In this document: positions 1 to 10,329 of the stretch, in pieces | Position numbering within the stretch: the first letter of the stretch is position 1 | Layout: every line of letters begins with the position of its first letter | From: Spongiibacter tropicus DSM 19543 | Lineage (GTDB): Bacteria; Pseudomonadota; Gammaproteobacteria; Pseudomonadales; Spongiibacteraceae | Direction of reading: 5' to 3' | Length of the DNA: 64,000 nt | Assembly (NCBI RefSeq): GCF_000420325.1 | Contig: NZ_ATUS01000001.1 | Location: forward strand, 562,463-626,462 | The notes under the pieces: generated by a model | Databases searched by the model: none | Told to the model about the DNA's origin: nothing | The model's input: only the letters and a program-made list of their open reading frames with translations | Made by a program: the position numbers and the translations under genes

Positions 1-188
1 TAGGCTTCATTGATCTGCGAGGATTTTTGCACCGCCAGACGTCGCTCTCGGTCGCTGCCACCAGCGAAGCGATCAGGGTGCACACTGCGCTGCAGCTCTC
101 GGTAGGCGCGGGTCAGTGACGCTTCGTCCACGTCAAACTGACGCGGCACACCCAGCATACTGAAATAGTCTGCTGCCTGTTCGCTCAT
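1..188 (-). CDS. hscB: Co-chaperone HscB, N-terminal part (cut by window edge)
   Basis: HscB is the J-domain co-chaperone that delivers IscU to HscA for release of the nascent iron-sulfur cluster. The visible 62 residues begin MSEQAADYFSMLGVPRQF and hold the J-domain HPDRF motif near residue 40. The reading frame runs off the window start without a stop. The gene follows iscA on the same strand, the usual isc operon position, so hscA and fdx are expected next outside the window. The identification rests on the HPD motif and context. Confidence 0.93.
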   Translation of the reverse strand, partial: MSEQAADYFSMLGVPRQFDVDEASLTRAYRELQRSVHPDRFAGGSDRERRLAVQKSSQINEA

Positions 189-306
189 AACACCCTTCTC
201 CGCAACTGAGGGTTCACACCAGAGAGGCTGAAAATCACCTCCGCAAATATGCAAAAGGCGCGATCGGCCATCCACCGAAACGCGCCAGCACTCGCTCACA
301 CAGCCG

Positions 307-645
307 TTAAACCGTGAAGCTCTCTCCGCAACCGCACTCCGCAGAGACATTGGGGTTGTTAAATTTCAGCCCTTCGTTCAAGCCCTCTTTGACAAAATCC
401 AACTCCGTGCCATCGAGGTAAACCAGGCTTTTGGGATCGACATAAATCGACGCCCCAAAGGCTTGAAACACTTTATCTTCGGGCTGCGGCTCGTCGACAA
501 ACTCAAGGACGTATGCCATACCGGAACAGCCCGAGGTACGAACGCCCAGGCGAATACCCAGGCCACGCCCACGACCTTCCAACTGGCGTTTGATATGACC
601 AGCCGCAGATTCCGTCAGGCTGACTTTCATATCTACTTCAGCCAT
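307..645 (-). CDS. iscA: Iron-sulfur cluster assembly protein IscA
   Basis: IscA is an A-type carrier that receives iron-sulfur clusters from IscU and passes them to apo-proteins. The 112-residue protein has the three conserved cysteines: Cys40 in TSGCSGMAY and Cys104/Cys106 in the C-terminal [10 protein letters not shown] second in-frame ATG at residue 6 would give 107 residues, the usual family length, so the start is uncertain by five codons. It sits 5 bases after iscU and before hscB in the isc operon. Confidence 0.96.
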   Translation of the reverse strand: MAEVDMKVSLTESAAGHIKRQLEGRGRGLGIRLGVRTSGCSGMAYVLEFVDEPQPEDKVFQAFGASIYVDPKSLVYLDGTELDFVKEGLNEGLKFNNPNVSAECGCGESFTV

Positions 646-650
646 CAGAC

Positions 651-1031
651 TCAGGCGCCTTTCTTCTTGCGATAATCGGAAACAGCGGCCTTGATCGCAT
701 CTTCAGCCAACACAGAGCAGTGAATCTTCACCGGAGGCAGAGCCAGCTCCTGCGCAATTTCCGTGTTTTTGATGTGTTCAGCTTCTTCCAGCGTTTTGCC
801 TTTAACCCACTCTGTGAGCAGTGAGCTGGAAGCAATCGCACTGCCGCAGCCGTACGTTTTGAACTTGGCGTCTTCGATGACACCCTCGTCGTTCACTTTG
901 ATCTGCAGACGCATCACGTCACCGCAGGCCGGCGCGCCGACCATGCCAGTACCGATTTCATCACTGTCATCGAATTTACCGACATTACGGGGGTTCTCGT
1001 AATGGTCCAGTACTTTTTCACTATATGCCAT
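651..1031 (-). CDS. iscU: Iron-sulfur scaffold protein IscU
   Basis: IscU is the scaffold on which IscS-derived sulfur and iron form [2Fe-2S] clusters. The 126-residue product has ligand cysteines at 36, 62 and 105 with the neighbouring Asp38 and His104, and the LPPVK motif (98-102) recognised by HscA. The start at [10 protein letters not shown] is chosen because a GAGGAGGG ribosome site lies just upstream. A longer reading frame to 1076 is open but has no such support and would overlap the end of iscS. Confidence 0.97.
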   Translation of the reverse strand: MAYSEKVLDHYENPRNVGKFDDSDEIGTGMVGAPACGDVMRLQIKVNDEGVIEDAKFKTYGCGSAIASSSLLTEWVKGKTLEEAEHIKNTEIAQELALPPVKIHCSVLAEDAIKAAVSDYRKKKGA

Positions 1032-1056
1032 GGTTAATCCCTCCTCTTGAGTCGGC

Positions 1057-2271
1057 TCAGTGAGCCGCCCATTCAATGCTGTCCAGGTCGATACCGTCTT
1101 TGTACATATCCCACAGCGGCGACAATTCTCTCAGCTTGTCGACCGCCTTGCGAACCTGGGCAGCGGCGTAATCTACTTCCTCTTCAGTGGTAAAGCGACC
1201 GAAGGAAAAACGCAGCGAGCTGTGGGCGAGTTCATCGTTCAAACCCAGCGCACGCAGCACGTAAGAAGGCTCCAGACTGGCCGACGTACAGGCCGAACCG
1301 GATGATACCGCCAGATCTTTCAGCGACATGATCAGCGATTCGCCCTCAACAAACGCCAAGCTGATATTCAGGTTACCCGGCAAACGGTGCTCCAGCGAAC
1401 CGTTCACGTGCACCTGTTCGATATCCTTCAGTGCTTCCCAGAAACGGTTGCGCAAGGCCAGCGAGTGCGCCGCGTCTTTTTCCATCTCCAGGCGCGCCAG
1501 CTCACAGGCTTCGCCCATGCCCACAATCTGGTGGGTGGCCAGCGTGCCGGAGCGCATACCGCGCTCATGACCGCCGCCATGCATCTGCGCCTCCAGCCGA
1601 ACCCGTGGCTTGCGGCGTACATACAGCACACCAATGCCCTTCGGTCCGTAGAGTTTGTGCGCCGAAATGGACAGCAGGTCCACTTTCATCGCTTCCATAT
1701 CCACCGGAATCTTGCCGACACTCTGTGCGGCATCGACATGGAAAACGACTTTGCGTTCGCGGCACAACTCGCCGATGGCAGCGATATCACTGATCGTGCC
1801 GATCTCGTTGTTGGCGTGCATGATGCTGACCAACACCGTGTCATCGCGCATTGCCTGCTCGACGGCTTCAGGCGTGATAATACCGTCGGCATTGGGATCC
1901 AGGTAGGTCACGTCGAAACCTTCCCGCTCCAGCTGGCGGCAGGGGTCCAGCACAGCTTTGTGCTCAATTTTCGAGGTGATTATGTGTTTGCCCTTCTTGC
2001 TGTAGAAGTGGGCAGCACCTTTAATCGCCAGGTTATCGGACTCCGTCGCGCCCGAGGTCCAAACAATTTCGCGGGGGTCAGCATTAATCAGGTCAGCGAC
2101 CTGGCGACGGGCATTTTCCACCGCTTCTTCCGCTTTCCAGCCAAACAGGTGAGAACGCGACGCAGGGTTACCGAAATTCCCCGCGGTCGTGAGGCAGGTC
2201 ATCATTTTCTCGGCAACACGCGGGTCTACCGGCGTGGTTGCGGAGTAATCCAGATAAATCGGCAACTGCAT
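1057..2271 (-). CDS. iscS: Cysteine desulfurase IscS
   Basis: IscS is the pyridoxal-phosphate enzyme that takes sulfur from cysteine for iron-sulfur clusters, tRNA thiolation and other sulfur products. From the start [14 protein letters not shown] the protein is 404 residues, the same length as the E. coli enzyme. The PLP lysine is Lys206 (SAHKLYGP) and the sulfur-carrying cysteine is Cys328 ([10 protein letters not shown]). A GAGGAGAG ribosome site precedes this ATG. It lies between iscR and iscU. Confidence 0.98.
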   Translation of the reverse strand: MQLPIYLDYSATTPVDPRVAEKMMTCLTTAGNFGNPASRSHLFGWKAEEAVENARRQVADLINADPREIVWTSGATESDNLAIKGAAHFYSKKGKHIITSKIEHKAVLDPCRQLEREGFDVTYLDPNADGIITPEAVEQAMRDDTVLVSIMHANNEIGTISDIAAIGELCRERKVVFHVDAAQSVGKIPVDMEAMKVDLLSISAHKLYGPKGIGVLYVRRKPRVRLEAQMHGGGHERGMRSGTLATHQIVGMGEACELARLEMEKDAAHSLALRNRFWEALKDIEQVHVNGSLEHRLPGNLNISLAFVEGESLIMSLKDLAVSSGSACTSASLEPSYVLRALGLNDELAHSSLRFSFGRFTTEEEVDYAAAQVRKAVDKLRELSPLWDMYKDGIDLDSIEWAAH

Positions 2272-2350
2272 AGCTCTCTCCTCATGTCGGCCGCACGGAA
2301 CATCAGCGCGGCCTGGTCGCTCACAGTTCAACTGTGACAAACCGTTAAGC

Positions 2351-2824
2351 CTATTCGATGGTTGTCAGCGCGATGGTCTGACCAGGTTGGCTGCGTCGTT
2401 GACGTGCAGACACGGCCTGCACGTCGCGGCGCTGCACGAGACTTGCCAGACTGATATCACTGAGAAAATGGTGTATCTGATCACTCAGGTCAGACCAGAG
2501 GTGATGGGTCAGACATGTGTGCCCATCCTGACAATCGCTGTTCCCGGAACAGCCGGTTGCGTCTACGCGCTCGTCAACAGCATCGATGATTTCGGCAACA
2601 AATATTTCTTCGCCGGGACGATTAAGACGATAACCACCGCCCGGGCCACGGATGCTGCGCACCAGCTCCCGACGTCGCAGCTTGGCGAACAGCTGCTCCA
2701 GATATGACAGTGAAATATCCTGTCGACCGGAAATATCGGCAAGGCTGATCGGCCCCTGGTCGCCATAAAGCGCCAGATCCAGCATCGCCGTTACCGCATA
2801 TCGTCCTTTGGTCGTCAGTCGCAT
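2351..2824 (-). CDS. iscR: Iron-sulfur cluster regulator IscR
   Basis: IscR is an Rrf2 family winged-helix regulator that binds a [2Fe-2S] cluster and represses its own operon when clusters are plentiful. The 157-residue protein starts [18 protein letters not shown] and has cluster ligands Cys92, Cys98 and Cys104 in a C-x5-C-x5-C array plus His107, the same numbering as in E. coli. It is the first gene of the isc operon. The autoregulatory site expected from the family is visible upstream (see 2851-2883). Confidence 0.97.
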   Translation of the reverse strand: MRLTTKGRYAVTAMLDLALYGDQGPISLADISGRQDISLSYLEQLFAKLRRRELVRSIRGPGGGYRLNRPGEEIFVAEIIDAVDERVDATGCSGNSDCQDGHTCLTHHLWSDLSDQIHHFLSDISLASLVQRRDVQAVSARQRRSQPGQTIALTTIE

Positions 2825-2850
2825 AATCGTACCTACTCTCCGTAGGACAA

Positions 2851-2883
2851 ATTATGCAATAACCAAGTATTTCTATCAACTAT
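2851..2883 (-). promoter_or_regulatory. iscR promoter with overlapping type 1 IscR site
   Basis: On the minus strand a -35 TTGATA (2874-2879) and a -10 CATAAT (2851-2856) are separated by exactly 17 bases, with TTG just before the -10. A 25-base element at 2859-2883 has the type 1 IscR layout: ATAGTTGA at one end, TTGGTTAT at the other, A-rich centre. It covers the -35 and spacer, so the bound regulator would block RNA polymerase. The consensus is prior knowledge; the match was made by eye. Confidence 0.82.
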
Positions 2884-2935
2884 TTACCTGATTAAAACAC
2901 TCGGCTTTTGCCGATGGCAGCAAAAAACGGCGGCA

Positions 2936-3739
2936 TTATAGCGATTCATCGCTTTCCGCTCCATCGCCCTTCTGCGGGAGAGCCTCGCCGCGGGCCTTGC
3001 GCACCCAATATTGGGTGGACGTGAGAATGCCGCGCAAAATATTGACTTCCATTTCGTCCAAGCGGGTACGCTGGTACAGGCGACGCAGGCGCAACATCAA
3101 TTTCTTCGGCGCCTGCGGCCGCAGGAAATTAATGTCGTACAGCGTCTCCTCCAAGTGAACAAGATAGCGCTCCAGCGCCTCGGCATTCGCTACCGGCTGA
3201 TCCCACTCCGCCATCGCATTGGCATCCAGCTCACCCGATACCTGCAGCATCCGCAGCTCATAAGCCATCACCTGAACAGCCATGCCCAAATTCAGCGAAC
3301 TGTATTCCGGGTTGGAGGGAATATGCACATGCAGATTGCAGCGCTGCAGTTCTTCGTTGGTCAGTCCACGGTCTTCACGACCAAACATGAGGGCGATTTT
3401 GTGCCCACCCTGCGCTTCTCGGTAGGCCTCCTGCATGCAGTGACGCGGATCCAATAGCGGCCAGGGGACTGTACGCTCACGAGCACTGGTCCCCACCACC
3501 AACTGGCAATCGGCGATCGCCTCGTCGAGCGTTTCGCAGACCACGGCATTCTCAAGGATATCGGTGGCGCTGGCAGCACGCCATGTGGCCTCATCGTGGG
3601 GAAACTTGCGCGGCGCCACCAGATACAGCTGCGACAGACACATGTTTTTCATCGCACGCGCCACCGCGCCGATATTGCCCGGATGCGAGGTATTCACCAG
3701 TACGATGCGGATGTTGTCGAGTGAGTTTGTCTGAGTCAT
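2936..3739 (-). CDS. trmJ: tRNA (cytidine/uridine-2'-O-)-methyltransferase TrmJ
   Basis: TrmJ methylates the ribose of tRNA position 32 using S-adenosylmethionine. The 267-residue protein carries SPOUT family motifs in order: HPGNIGAVARAMKNM near residues 19-33, ALMFGREDRGLTNEE mid-protein and SSLNLGMAVQVMAYEL, which form the knotted cofactor site. A location just before iscR is known from E. coli and relatives. suhB, often a neighbour, is absent here. Confidence 0.95.
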   Translation of the reverse strand: MTQTNSLDNIRIVLVNTSHPGNIGAVARAMKNMCLSQLYLVAPRKFPHDEATWRAASATDILENAVVCETLDEAIADCQLVVGTSARERTVPWPLLDPRHCMQEAYREAQGGHKIALMFGREDRGLTNEELQRCNLHVHIPSNPEYSSLNLGMAVQVMAYELRMLQVSGELDANAMAEWDQPVANAEALERYLVHLEETLYDINFLRPQAPKKLMLRLRRLYQRTRLDEMEVNILRGILTSTQYWVRKARGEALPQKGDGAESDESL

Positions 3740-3741
3740 AA

Positions 3742-3766
3742 GCGCCGCCCTGTTTGCAAGCGGCGC
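3742..3766. repeat. 7-bp inverted repeat between tilS and trmJ
   Basis: GCGCCGC (3742-3748) and GCGGCGC (3760-3766) can form a stem with an 11-base loop. It ends about two bases before the trmJ start codon on the minus strand and has no T tract, so it is not a standard terminator. In RNA it could fold over the trmJ ribosome-binding region. That role is inference. Confidence 0.45.
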
Positions 3767-3791
3767 ATTCTATCAGAGGCCGGATGACGGG

Positions 3792-5120
3792 TCAGCGATC
3801 AGCGGCATCTTGCCAATGAAGCGCAACCCCCTGCTCACCGGGTTGCGCCAGATACCCCTCGCATATCGCAAGATCAGCAATCGCAGCCAATTGGCCGTCA
3901 CAATAGATCAACGGCAATCGCTCGCGACGGCGCGGGGCAAGCTGCCAAGCCTGAAGTAGCTTTTTCAGTGCCCGACTATGAGTTTCGCCCGCCAACTGGC
4001 AGCGCTCTCCGCCCTGCCGGAAGGCGACCTCCACCCGGCCGCGAGGCGCGAAGCTGCCGCCGGGGGCCGCACTCAGCCGCCCTTGAGGCAATTCCAAGGG
4101 CATATCGACTCCCCAAGACTGAACAGCAGGCAGCCCCTCTTGCGCCAGGGTTTCCGGCTCGGCGATCAACTGTCGGGCAAAGCGGTAGAACCGCCAACCG
4201 TCAACACAGACCTCTGGCACGGCATCCACATCCGCCGTCAAAAACTGCCCGGCAAAATCCTCAAGCTGCGGGCGACTCAACACGACTCCCCAGCAGCGCT
4301 CAAGATATCGCCGCAGCAAGGCGAGCTGACGATACTCAGCCAGATCACCGAGCGGCCCCAGTGACAGCGCCTTGCCATCGAGCAAAGGCGCCAGGTCAGC
4401 ATCCAGGTAGTCATTTAACAAGGCCTGACTGTCACGCAGATTCTCCGCCGCCCGCGACAGGGCTTGCCGGTAGCTCGACCAGCGCTCTGCCATGGCCGGC
4501 ATGACACGATGGCGAAGATAATTGCGGTCATAGCGCGCATCTTGATTACTGGGGTCTTCCAGCCACTTTAAATTTCGCGCGTGAGCGTAGACCTGAAGCT
4601 GTGAGCGCGGCGTCGTCAGCAGCGGCCGCAGCAGTCGCCCCTGACCCAAAGCGCGCCCATGAGGCATGGCCGCCAGTCCGGCCAACCCCGCACCACGCAG
4701 TAAGCGGAGCATCAGGGTTTCGCATTGATCATCGAGGTGATGGGCCTGCAACAGCAGTTCGCCGCGACCGAGCAGTGACTCAAACACCCGGTAGCGCGCC
4801 AACCGCGCTTCCGCTTCCGGCCCCTGCCCACCGGCCTGCGGACTCACCACGACCCGCTTAATCACACAGGGAAGGCCAAGCGTTTCAGCCACCACCAGAC
4901 AATGCTGAGCCCAGACTCCGGAGTCAGCCTGTAAGCCATGATCAACATGTATCAGAGAGAGCGGCGGGAAGTCGCTGCACTGTTCGCGCAGCTCCATCAG
5001 CAAAGACAGCAGTACCCGCGAATCCATGCCGCCGCTGAAGGCCAGCCACAACCGGGGAACAGGGAGAATATCGCGCAGCGACTGTTCGAGCTGCGCGATC
5101 AGTGTCGCGCCGTCAGCCAT
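3792..5120 (-). CDS. tilS: tRNA(Ile)-lysidine synthase TilS
   Basis: TilS attaches lysine to cytidine 34 of the minor isoleucine tRNA, changing its reading from AUG to AUA. The 442-residue protein has the ATP pyrophosphatase loop SGGMDS at 29-34, HVDHGLQ further on, and the longer bacterial C-terminal region that contacts tRNA. It follows accA by 18 bases on the same strand, the order seen in Pseudomonas and E. coli. Confidence 0.96.
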   Translation of the reverse strand: MADGATLIAQLEQSLRDILPVPRLWLAFSGGMDSRVLLSLLMELREQCSDFPPLSLIHVDHGLQADSGVWAQHCLVVAETLGLPCVIKRVVVSPQAGGQGPEAEARLARYRVFESLLGRGELLLQAHHLDDQCETLMLRLLRGAGLAGLAAMPHGRALGQGRLLRPLLTTPRSQLQVYAHARNLKWLEDPSNQDARYDRNYLRHRVMPAMAERWSSYRQALSRAAENLRDSQALLNDYLDADLAPLLDGKALSLGPLGDLAEYRQLALLRRYLERCWGVVLSRPQLEDFAGQFLTADVDAVPEVCVDGWRFYRFARQLIAEPETLAQEGLPAVQSWGVDMPLELPQGRLSAAPGGSFAPRGRVEVAFRQGGERCQLAGETHSRALKKLLQAWQLAPRRRERLPLIYCDGQLAAIADLAICEGYLAQPGEQGVALHWQDAADR

Positions 5121-5138
5121 GGCTCACAGCGCAAATCA

Positions 5139-6089
5139 TCAGACGGTGCCGTAGGACATCAATCGGTCGTAGCGGGTTTCCAGCAGTTCTTTCTCAGGAA
5201 GCGCCTGAAGCTTCTCCAGCTCCTTGAGAATATGCGCTTTAACCCGGCTGGCGCTCTCGTCGATGTCGCGGTGTGCGCCGCCCTGAGGCTCCGGAATAGT
5301 CGCGTCGACAATGCCCAGCTCTTCGAGCACCGTTGAAGTCAAACCCATTGCCTCGGCGGCATCAGGTGCGTATTCACTGCTCTTCCAGATGATATTCGCG
5401 CAGCCTTCTGGGGAGATAACGAAATAGGTCGAGTACTGAAGCATGGCGATATGATCGCCCACCCCGATCCCCAGCGCACCACCGGAGCTGCCCTCACCGA
5501 TAACAATGCAGATGATCGGCGTTTTGAGGCGGGACATCACTGCCAGGTTTTGCGCGATGGCTTCCGAAATGCCCCGCTCTTCGCTGTCGATCCCCGGATA
5601 GGCCCCCGGGGTGTCGATCAGAGTAACAATAGGTAAGTTGAACCGCTCGGCCATTTCCATCAGACGCAGCGCTTTGCGATACCCCTCAGGCTTGGGCATA
5701 CCGAAATTGCGTTTCACTTTTTCGGTAACACCGCGGCCCTTTTCCTGGCCGATCACCATTACCGGCTTGTCACCAATACGGCCAATACCACCGACTATCG
5801 CCGAGTCATCACCGAAGTGGCGATCACCGTGCAGCTCGTCAAAATCCGTGACAATGCGGCGGATATAGTCCAGCGCATAGGGACGCATAGGATGACGGGC
5901 AATCTTCACCACATCCCAGGGACGCAGCGAGGAGAAAATTTTCTCGGTCAGCTTGCTGCTCTTGTCCTTGAGCTTGGCGATTTCCTCACTGATATTAATA
6001 TCGTTGTCGTTGCCGACGAGTTGCAGCTCTTCAATCTTGGCTTCCAGCTCGGCGATTGGTTGTTCAAAGTCGAGGTAGTTCGGATTCAT
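5139..6089 (-). CDS. accA: Acetyl-CoA carboxylase carboxyltransferase subunit alpha
   Basis: AccA with AccD transfers the carboxyl group from carboxybiotin to acetyl-CoA, the first committed step of fatty acid synthesis. The 316-residue protein starts [19 protein letters not shown] and contains the crotonase-fold segment [15 protein letters not shown] that forms the oxyanion pocket. Family length is about 316-320. It lies downstream of dnaE and upstream of tilS, the conserved order. The 82 bases between accA and dnaE show no clear promoter. Confidence 0.97.
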   Translation of the reverse strand: MNPNYLDFEQPIAELEAKIEELQLVGNDNDINISEEIAKLKDKSSKLTEKIFSSLRPWDVVKIARHPMRPYALDYIRRIVTDFDELHGDRHFGDDSAIVGGIGRIGDKPVMVIGQEKGRGVTEKVKRNFGMPKPEGYRKALRLMEMAERFNLPIVTLIDTPGAYPGIDSEERGISEAIAQNLAVMSRLKTPIICIVIGEGSSGGALGIGVGDHIAMLQYSTYFVISPEGCANIIWKSSEYAPDAAEAMGLTSTVLEELGIVDATIPEPQGGAHRDIDESASRVKAHILKELEKLQALPEKELLETRYDRLMSYGTV

Positions 6090-6171
6090 TGCTCTGTTTT
6101 ATTCGCTCTGTTGACGTGTTGCCCACATAGTTTCAATGAGAAATGGGGACATTCATGCCGGTGATTATACG

Positions 6172-9100
6172 TTAATCGTATTTGATCACCACGTTATTTG
6201 CCCCACAGTCTTCGCGCAAGCGAATCAGCACATCTTCCTGTGGAAGTATGCGCCAGTCGCCACTCAATCTCAGCCGCGCCTCACCTTCTGGACGCCGGTA
6301 GCGGATCACCACGGGGCAGTTCCCCCCGCGCACACTGCCCAGCGCCGACTTGAGCCGCTGCAACTGTTCTGCACTGCTGTGCTCTGATTCGATCAACAGC
6401 TCAAGCTCCCGCGCGTGGTGCTCCCTGGCCTCGGCCAGACTGCGCAGGGATTTGACCCGCATTTTTTTGCCGCCGCTGTACTCGTCAAAGCTGCATACAC
6501 CTTCGACAACCAGCACCGCGTCTTTCACCAGTTTGTCTCGACACTCTTCATACACGTCACTGAACAGGGCCACTTCTATTCGGGCCGTGCGGTCATCCAG
6601 CAACAGGAAGGCCATGGTATCGCCGCGCTTGTTTTTCATGGTGCGCATATTCACCACGAGACCGGCAACGGTCTGCGCCTGCTTGTCGGGATTCAAATCG
6701 ACAATGCGGCGTGGCACAAACTGGCGCAGCTCCGCCTCGTAATCGTCGATGGGGTGGCCGGTCACGTACAGACCCAGCGTGTCCTTTTCCCCCTGCAGGC
6801 GCTCTTTGGTCGTCCAGCGCCGGGCATCGCGGTAAGGCTCATACACATCGCGATTATCCACCGCTAAAGTGTCACCAAAGAGATCAACCATGCCGATTTC
6901 GCTGTTGCGCGCGGCCTGCTCCGCCACTTGCACCGCTTCGGGCATGGCCGCCATCAATACCGCACGGTCTTCGCCGAGATCGTCAAAGGCGCCACTGCGA
7001 ATCAGTGCTTCAATCGCTCGCTTGTTGACCTTGCGCGGATCGGTGCGTTCGCAGAAATCGAACAGATTCTTGAAGGGGCCACCGCTGCTTCTTGCAGCAA
7101 TAATATTTTCTACCGGACCTTCACCCAGCCCCTTGATCGCCCCAAGACCGTAGACAATCTGTCCCCGGTCATTCACGGTGAACATATACTCGCCCTCGTT
7201 CACCGAGGGGAGTTTGTAATCCAGCTTCATCTCGCGGCATTCTTCGATGAACACCACGATTTTGTCGGTATTGTCGAGTTCGGAGCTCATTACCGCCGCC
7301 ATAAACGGCGCCGGGTAATGGGTCTTCAGCCAAGCAGTCTGATAGGAGACTAAGGCGTAAGCAGCCGAGTGCGACTTGTTAAAACCGTAGCCCGCGAACT
7401 TCTCCATCAGATCGAAGATGTTGGAGGCCAGCTCTTGATCAAAGCCCTTCTCTACCGCCCCGGCCAGGAACAAGCCCCGTTGCTTTTCCATCTCTTCGGG
7501 CTTTTTCTTACCCATCGCCCGACGCAGCAAGTCAGCGCCGCCCAGCGTATAGCCGCCCATTTCCTGCGCGATCTGCATAACCTGTTCCTGATACAGGATG
7601 ATGCCGTAGGTCGGCTGCAGTATCGGTTGCAGGCATTCGTGTTGATACTGGGGGTGAGGAAAAGCCAGTTCGGCGCGGCCGTGCTTACGATTAATAAAGT
7701 CGTCTACCATGCCGGACTGCAGCGGCCCCGGACGGAACAGGGCCACCAGTGCGACGATATCTTCAAAACAGTCGGGCAGCAGCTTCTTGATCAGCTCCTT
7801 CATGCCGCGTGATTCCAGCTGGAATACTGCCGTGGTTTCCGCGGACTTGAGCAGATCGAACGTCTTCTTGTCTTCCAGCGGAATCGCCATGATATCCAGC
7901 GGATCTTCGCTGACCTTGGCTCGCTGGGCATTAACGATTTTCAACGCCCAATCGATGATGGTCAGAGTCCGCAGACCGAGGAAGTCGAACTTGACCAGCC
8001 CGGCATCTTCAACGTCGTTCTTGTCGAATTGGGTCACCAGACCACTGCCGGTTTCGTCGCAGAACAGCGGCGCAAAATCCGTGAGCTTGCTGGGCGCAAT
8101 CACCACGCCCCCGGCGTGTTTACCCACACCTCGCACGACCCCTTCGAGCTGCTCCGCCATATCCCAGATTTCCTGAGCCTGTTCATCGGCCTCCAGAAAC
8201 TCCTTGAGAGCAGGCTCCTGCTCCAGCGCCTTACTCAACGTCATCCCCACTTCAAAGGGGATCAGTTTGGAGAGCTTGTCGGCCAGACCGTAGGACTTGC
8301 CCTGCACCCGCGCCACGTCCCGCACAACAGCCTTGGCGGCCATTGTGCCGAAAGTGATGATCTGACTCACCGCGTCACGACCGTAGTTATCGGCCACGTA
8401 ACTGATCACCTGATCGCGACCGTCCATACAGAAATCGACGTCGAAGTCAGGCATCGACACCCGCTCCGGATTGAGGAATCGCTCGAACAGCAGGTCGTAC
8501 TCAATCGGGTCGAGGTCGGTGATCTTCAGTGCATAAGCGACCAGCGACCCCGCACCGGAACCCCGACCCGGTCCGACTGGAATATCGTGGTCCTTGGCCC
8601 ACTGGATAAAGTCCATCACGATCAGGAAGTAGCCGGGGAACCCCATCTGCAGGATGATATCCAGCTCAAAATCCAGCCGCGCGCGGTATTCCTTTTCAGT
8701 ATCGGCAAAGCTTGGTGCGGCGCGATCGAAGAGAAAATCGAGCCGCTCATCCAAGCCCTTATGACACAACTCACGAAAGAACTGCTCCTGCGTCATACCT
8801 TCAGGAATCGGGTATTCAGGCAGGTAATAGGTGCCCAGCTTGACGGTCAGGTTACAGCGCCTCGCGATCTCAACACTGTTTTCCAGCGCCTCGGGAATGT
8901 CGCTGAACAGCTCAAGCATTTCCTCGGTACTGCGCAGGTATTGCTGATCACTGTAATTGCGTGGCCGACGTGGATCATCGAGCACCCGGCCATCGCGAAT
9001 GCATACTCGGGCTTCGTGGGCCTCAAACTCATCACTGTGGATAAAGCGCACATCATTGGTCGCCACCACCGGACACGATAGCTTAGCCGCCAGGGCAACA

Positions 9101-9654
9101 GCATCGTGAATGTAGTCCTCTTCGTAGGGCCGACCAGTACGCTGCAGCTCCAGGTAAAAGCGATCCCCAAACACCGACAGCCAGCGCGATAGCCGCGCCT
9201 CTGCCAGCTCACGCTTACCCGACACCAATAGCTGCCCGACATCGCCGTCACGCCCCGCCGACAGTGCAATCAAGCCCTCGCTCTGCTGCTCCACCCAGCT
9301 ACGGTAGACATAGGCCTTGCCCTGCCACTGTCCCTCCAGATAAGCGCGAGAAATCAGATCGGTAAGATTGTGATAGCCGGTCTCGTTCTGCACCAACAGG
9401 CATAAGGTGCTTATCTGTTCCGGGTCATCATCGTCGCGCAACAGCAGATCACTGCCGTATATGGGCTTAATCCCCGCCCCTTGCGCGGCCTTTTGGAACT
9501 TGATCAATGCATAGAAATTACACAGGTCAGTCAGTGCCACCGCAGGCATTCCCAACGCAGCGGTGTGCTTGCACAGGTCTTTGACCCGCACCAGGCCATC
9601 GACCAGCGAGTACTCGGAGTGCACGCGAAGATGAACGAAACTTTCATTCAGCAT
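6172..9654 (-). CDS. dnaE: DNA polymerase III subunit alpha
   Basis: DnaE is the replicative DNA polymerase. From MLNESFVHLRVHSEYS it has 1160 residues, the E. coli length. Domains in order: PHP domain at the N-terminus (HLRVHSEYSLVDG), the polymerase core with GPGRGSGAGSLVAYAL and the catalytic aspartates of PDFDVDF near residue 400, the segment GYGFNKSHSAAYALVS, and a C-terminal OB fold. In-frame starts at 9660 and 9678 also exist; 9654 is preferred because an AGG lies seven bases before it. Confidence 0.97.
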   Translation of the reverse strand: MLNESFVHLRVHSEYSLVDGLVRVKDLCKHTAALGMPAVALTDLCNFYALIKFQKAAQGAGIKPIYGSDLLLRDDDDPEQISTLCLLVQNETGYHNLTDLISRAYLEGQWQGKAYVYRSWVEQQSEGLIALSAGRDGDVGQLLVSGKRELAEARLSRWLSVFGDRFYLELQRTGRPYEEDYIHDAVALAAKLSCPVVATNDVRFIHSDEFEAHEARVCIRDGRVLDDPRRPRNYSDQQYLRSTEEMLELFSDIPEALENSVEIARRCNLTVKLGTYYLPEYPIPEGMTQEQFFRELCHKGLDERLDFLFDRAAPSFADTEKEYRARLDFELDIILQMGFPGYFLIVMDFIQWAKDHDIPVGPGRGSGAGSLVAYALKITDLDPIEYDLLFERFLNPERVSMPDFDVDFCMDGRDQVISYVADNYGRDAVSQIITFGTMAAKAVVRDVARVQGKSYGLADKLSKLIPFEVGMTLSKALEQEPALKEFLEADEQAQEIWDMAEQLEGVVRGVGKHAGGVVIAPSKLTDFAPLFCDETGSGLVTQFDKNDVEDAGLVKFDFLGLRTLTIIDWALKIVNAQRAKVSEDPLDIMAIPLEDKKTFDLLKSAETTAVFQLESRGMKELIKKLLPDCFEDIVALVALFRPGPLQSGMVDDFINRKHGRAELAFPHPQYQHECLQPILQPTYGIILYQEQVMQIAQEMGGYTLGGADLLRRAMGKKKPEEMEKQRGLFLAGAVEKGFDQELASNIFDLMEKFAGYGFNKSHSAAYALVSYQTAWLKTHYPAPFMAAVMSSELDNTDKIVVFIEECREMKLDYKLPSVNEGEYMFTVNDRGQIVYGLGAIKGLGEGPVENIIAARSSGGPFKNLFDFCERTDPRKVNKRAIEALIRSGAFDDLGEDRAVLMAAMPEAVQVAEQAARNSEIGMVDLFGDTLAVDNRDVYEPYRDARRWTTKERLQGEKDTLGLYVTGHPIDDYEAELRQFVPRRIVDLNPDKQAQTVAGLVVNMRTMKNKRGDTMAFLLLDDRTARIEVALFSDVYEECRDKLVKDAVLVVEGVCSFDEYSGGKKMRVKSLRSLAEAREHHARELELLIESEHSSAEQLQRLKSALGSVRGGNCPVVIRYRRPEGEARLRLSGDWRILPQEDVLIRLREDCGANNVVIKYD

Positions 9655-9699
9655 GGTCATACCTATGTCGTGATACACCGCCTTGATAGCGGCCAGAAA

Positions 9700-10329
9700 T
9701 TACGATTGGGCGCTTTCCAGCAGAGCCCTGACCGGCGCGTAGCTGCGGCGGTGAATCGGCGTAACACCCAGTGTACGCAGCGCTTCCAGATGAGCCTTGG
9801 TCGGATAACCTTTGTGCCCCGCCAGACCATAGCCGGGGTAACGGGCGTCAAGCTCACACATTTCCCGGTCGCGCACCACCTTGGCAAGAATCGACGCAGC
9901 AGCAATGGCTGCCACCTTGCTATCACCCTTCACAATGGCCTGAGCACGGTAGGACCAGCGCGGCAATCGATTACCGTCAACCAGTACCAGCTCCGGCGTT
10001 ATCGCCTGCCCCTGTCGCTGCAAGCCCTCAACCGCTCGGGTCATGGCCAGCATACTGGCATGCAGGATATTCAGCCTGTCGATTTCCTCGACGCTGGCTC
10101 GCGCCACACAAAACGCCAGCGCCTTGCCGCAAATTTCGTCAAACAGAGCCTCGCGACGCTTCTCCGTGAGCTTTTTGGAGTCGTTGAGGCCGGCGATAGG
10201 CTGCGCCGGATCAAGAATAACCGCAGCGGCAACCACGTCACCACACAGCGGCCCTCGCCCGACCTCATCAACACCGGCGGTCAAGGCAGGAAAATCGTCT
10301 ACCGCTGCAAACAGATCCGCCGTTTCCAC
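9700..10329 (-). CDS. rnhB: Ribonuclease HII
   Basis: RNase HII cuts RNA in RNA-DNA hybrids and starts removal of single ribonucleotides from DNA. The 209-residue protein has the signature [14 protein letters not shown] near residues 19-32, with the catalytic Asp-Glu pair, and a later aspartate in LVDGNRLP. The start codon is GTG and shares one base with the lpxB stop (TAGTG). A GAGGCGG ribosome site lies inside the end of lpxB, which suggests coupled translation. Confidence 0.96.
   Translation of the reverse strand: METADLFAAVDDFPALTAGVDEVGRGPLCGDVVAAAVILDPAQPIAGLNDSKKLTEKRREALFDEICGKALAFCVARASVEEIDRLNILHASMLAMTRAVEGLQRQGQAITPELVLVDGNRLPRWSYRAQAIVKGDSKVAAIAAASILAKVVRDREMCELDARYPGYGLAGHKGYPTKAHLEALRTLGVTPIHRRSYAPVRALLESAQS

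Noticed and set aside
1387-2337. Plus-strand open frame of 316 codons
   Set aside because: It lies fully antisense to iscS, whose sequence, length and active-site residues are certain. The translation has no recognisable motif.
8029-9081. Plus-strand open frame of 350 codons
   Set aside because: It is antisense to the catalytic core of dnaE. Long antisense frames are expected in GC-rich genes.
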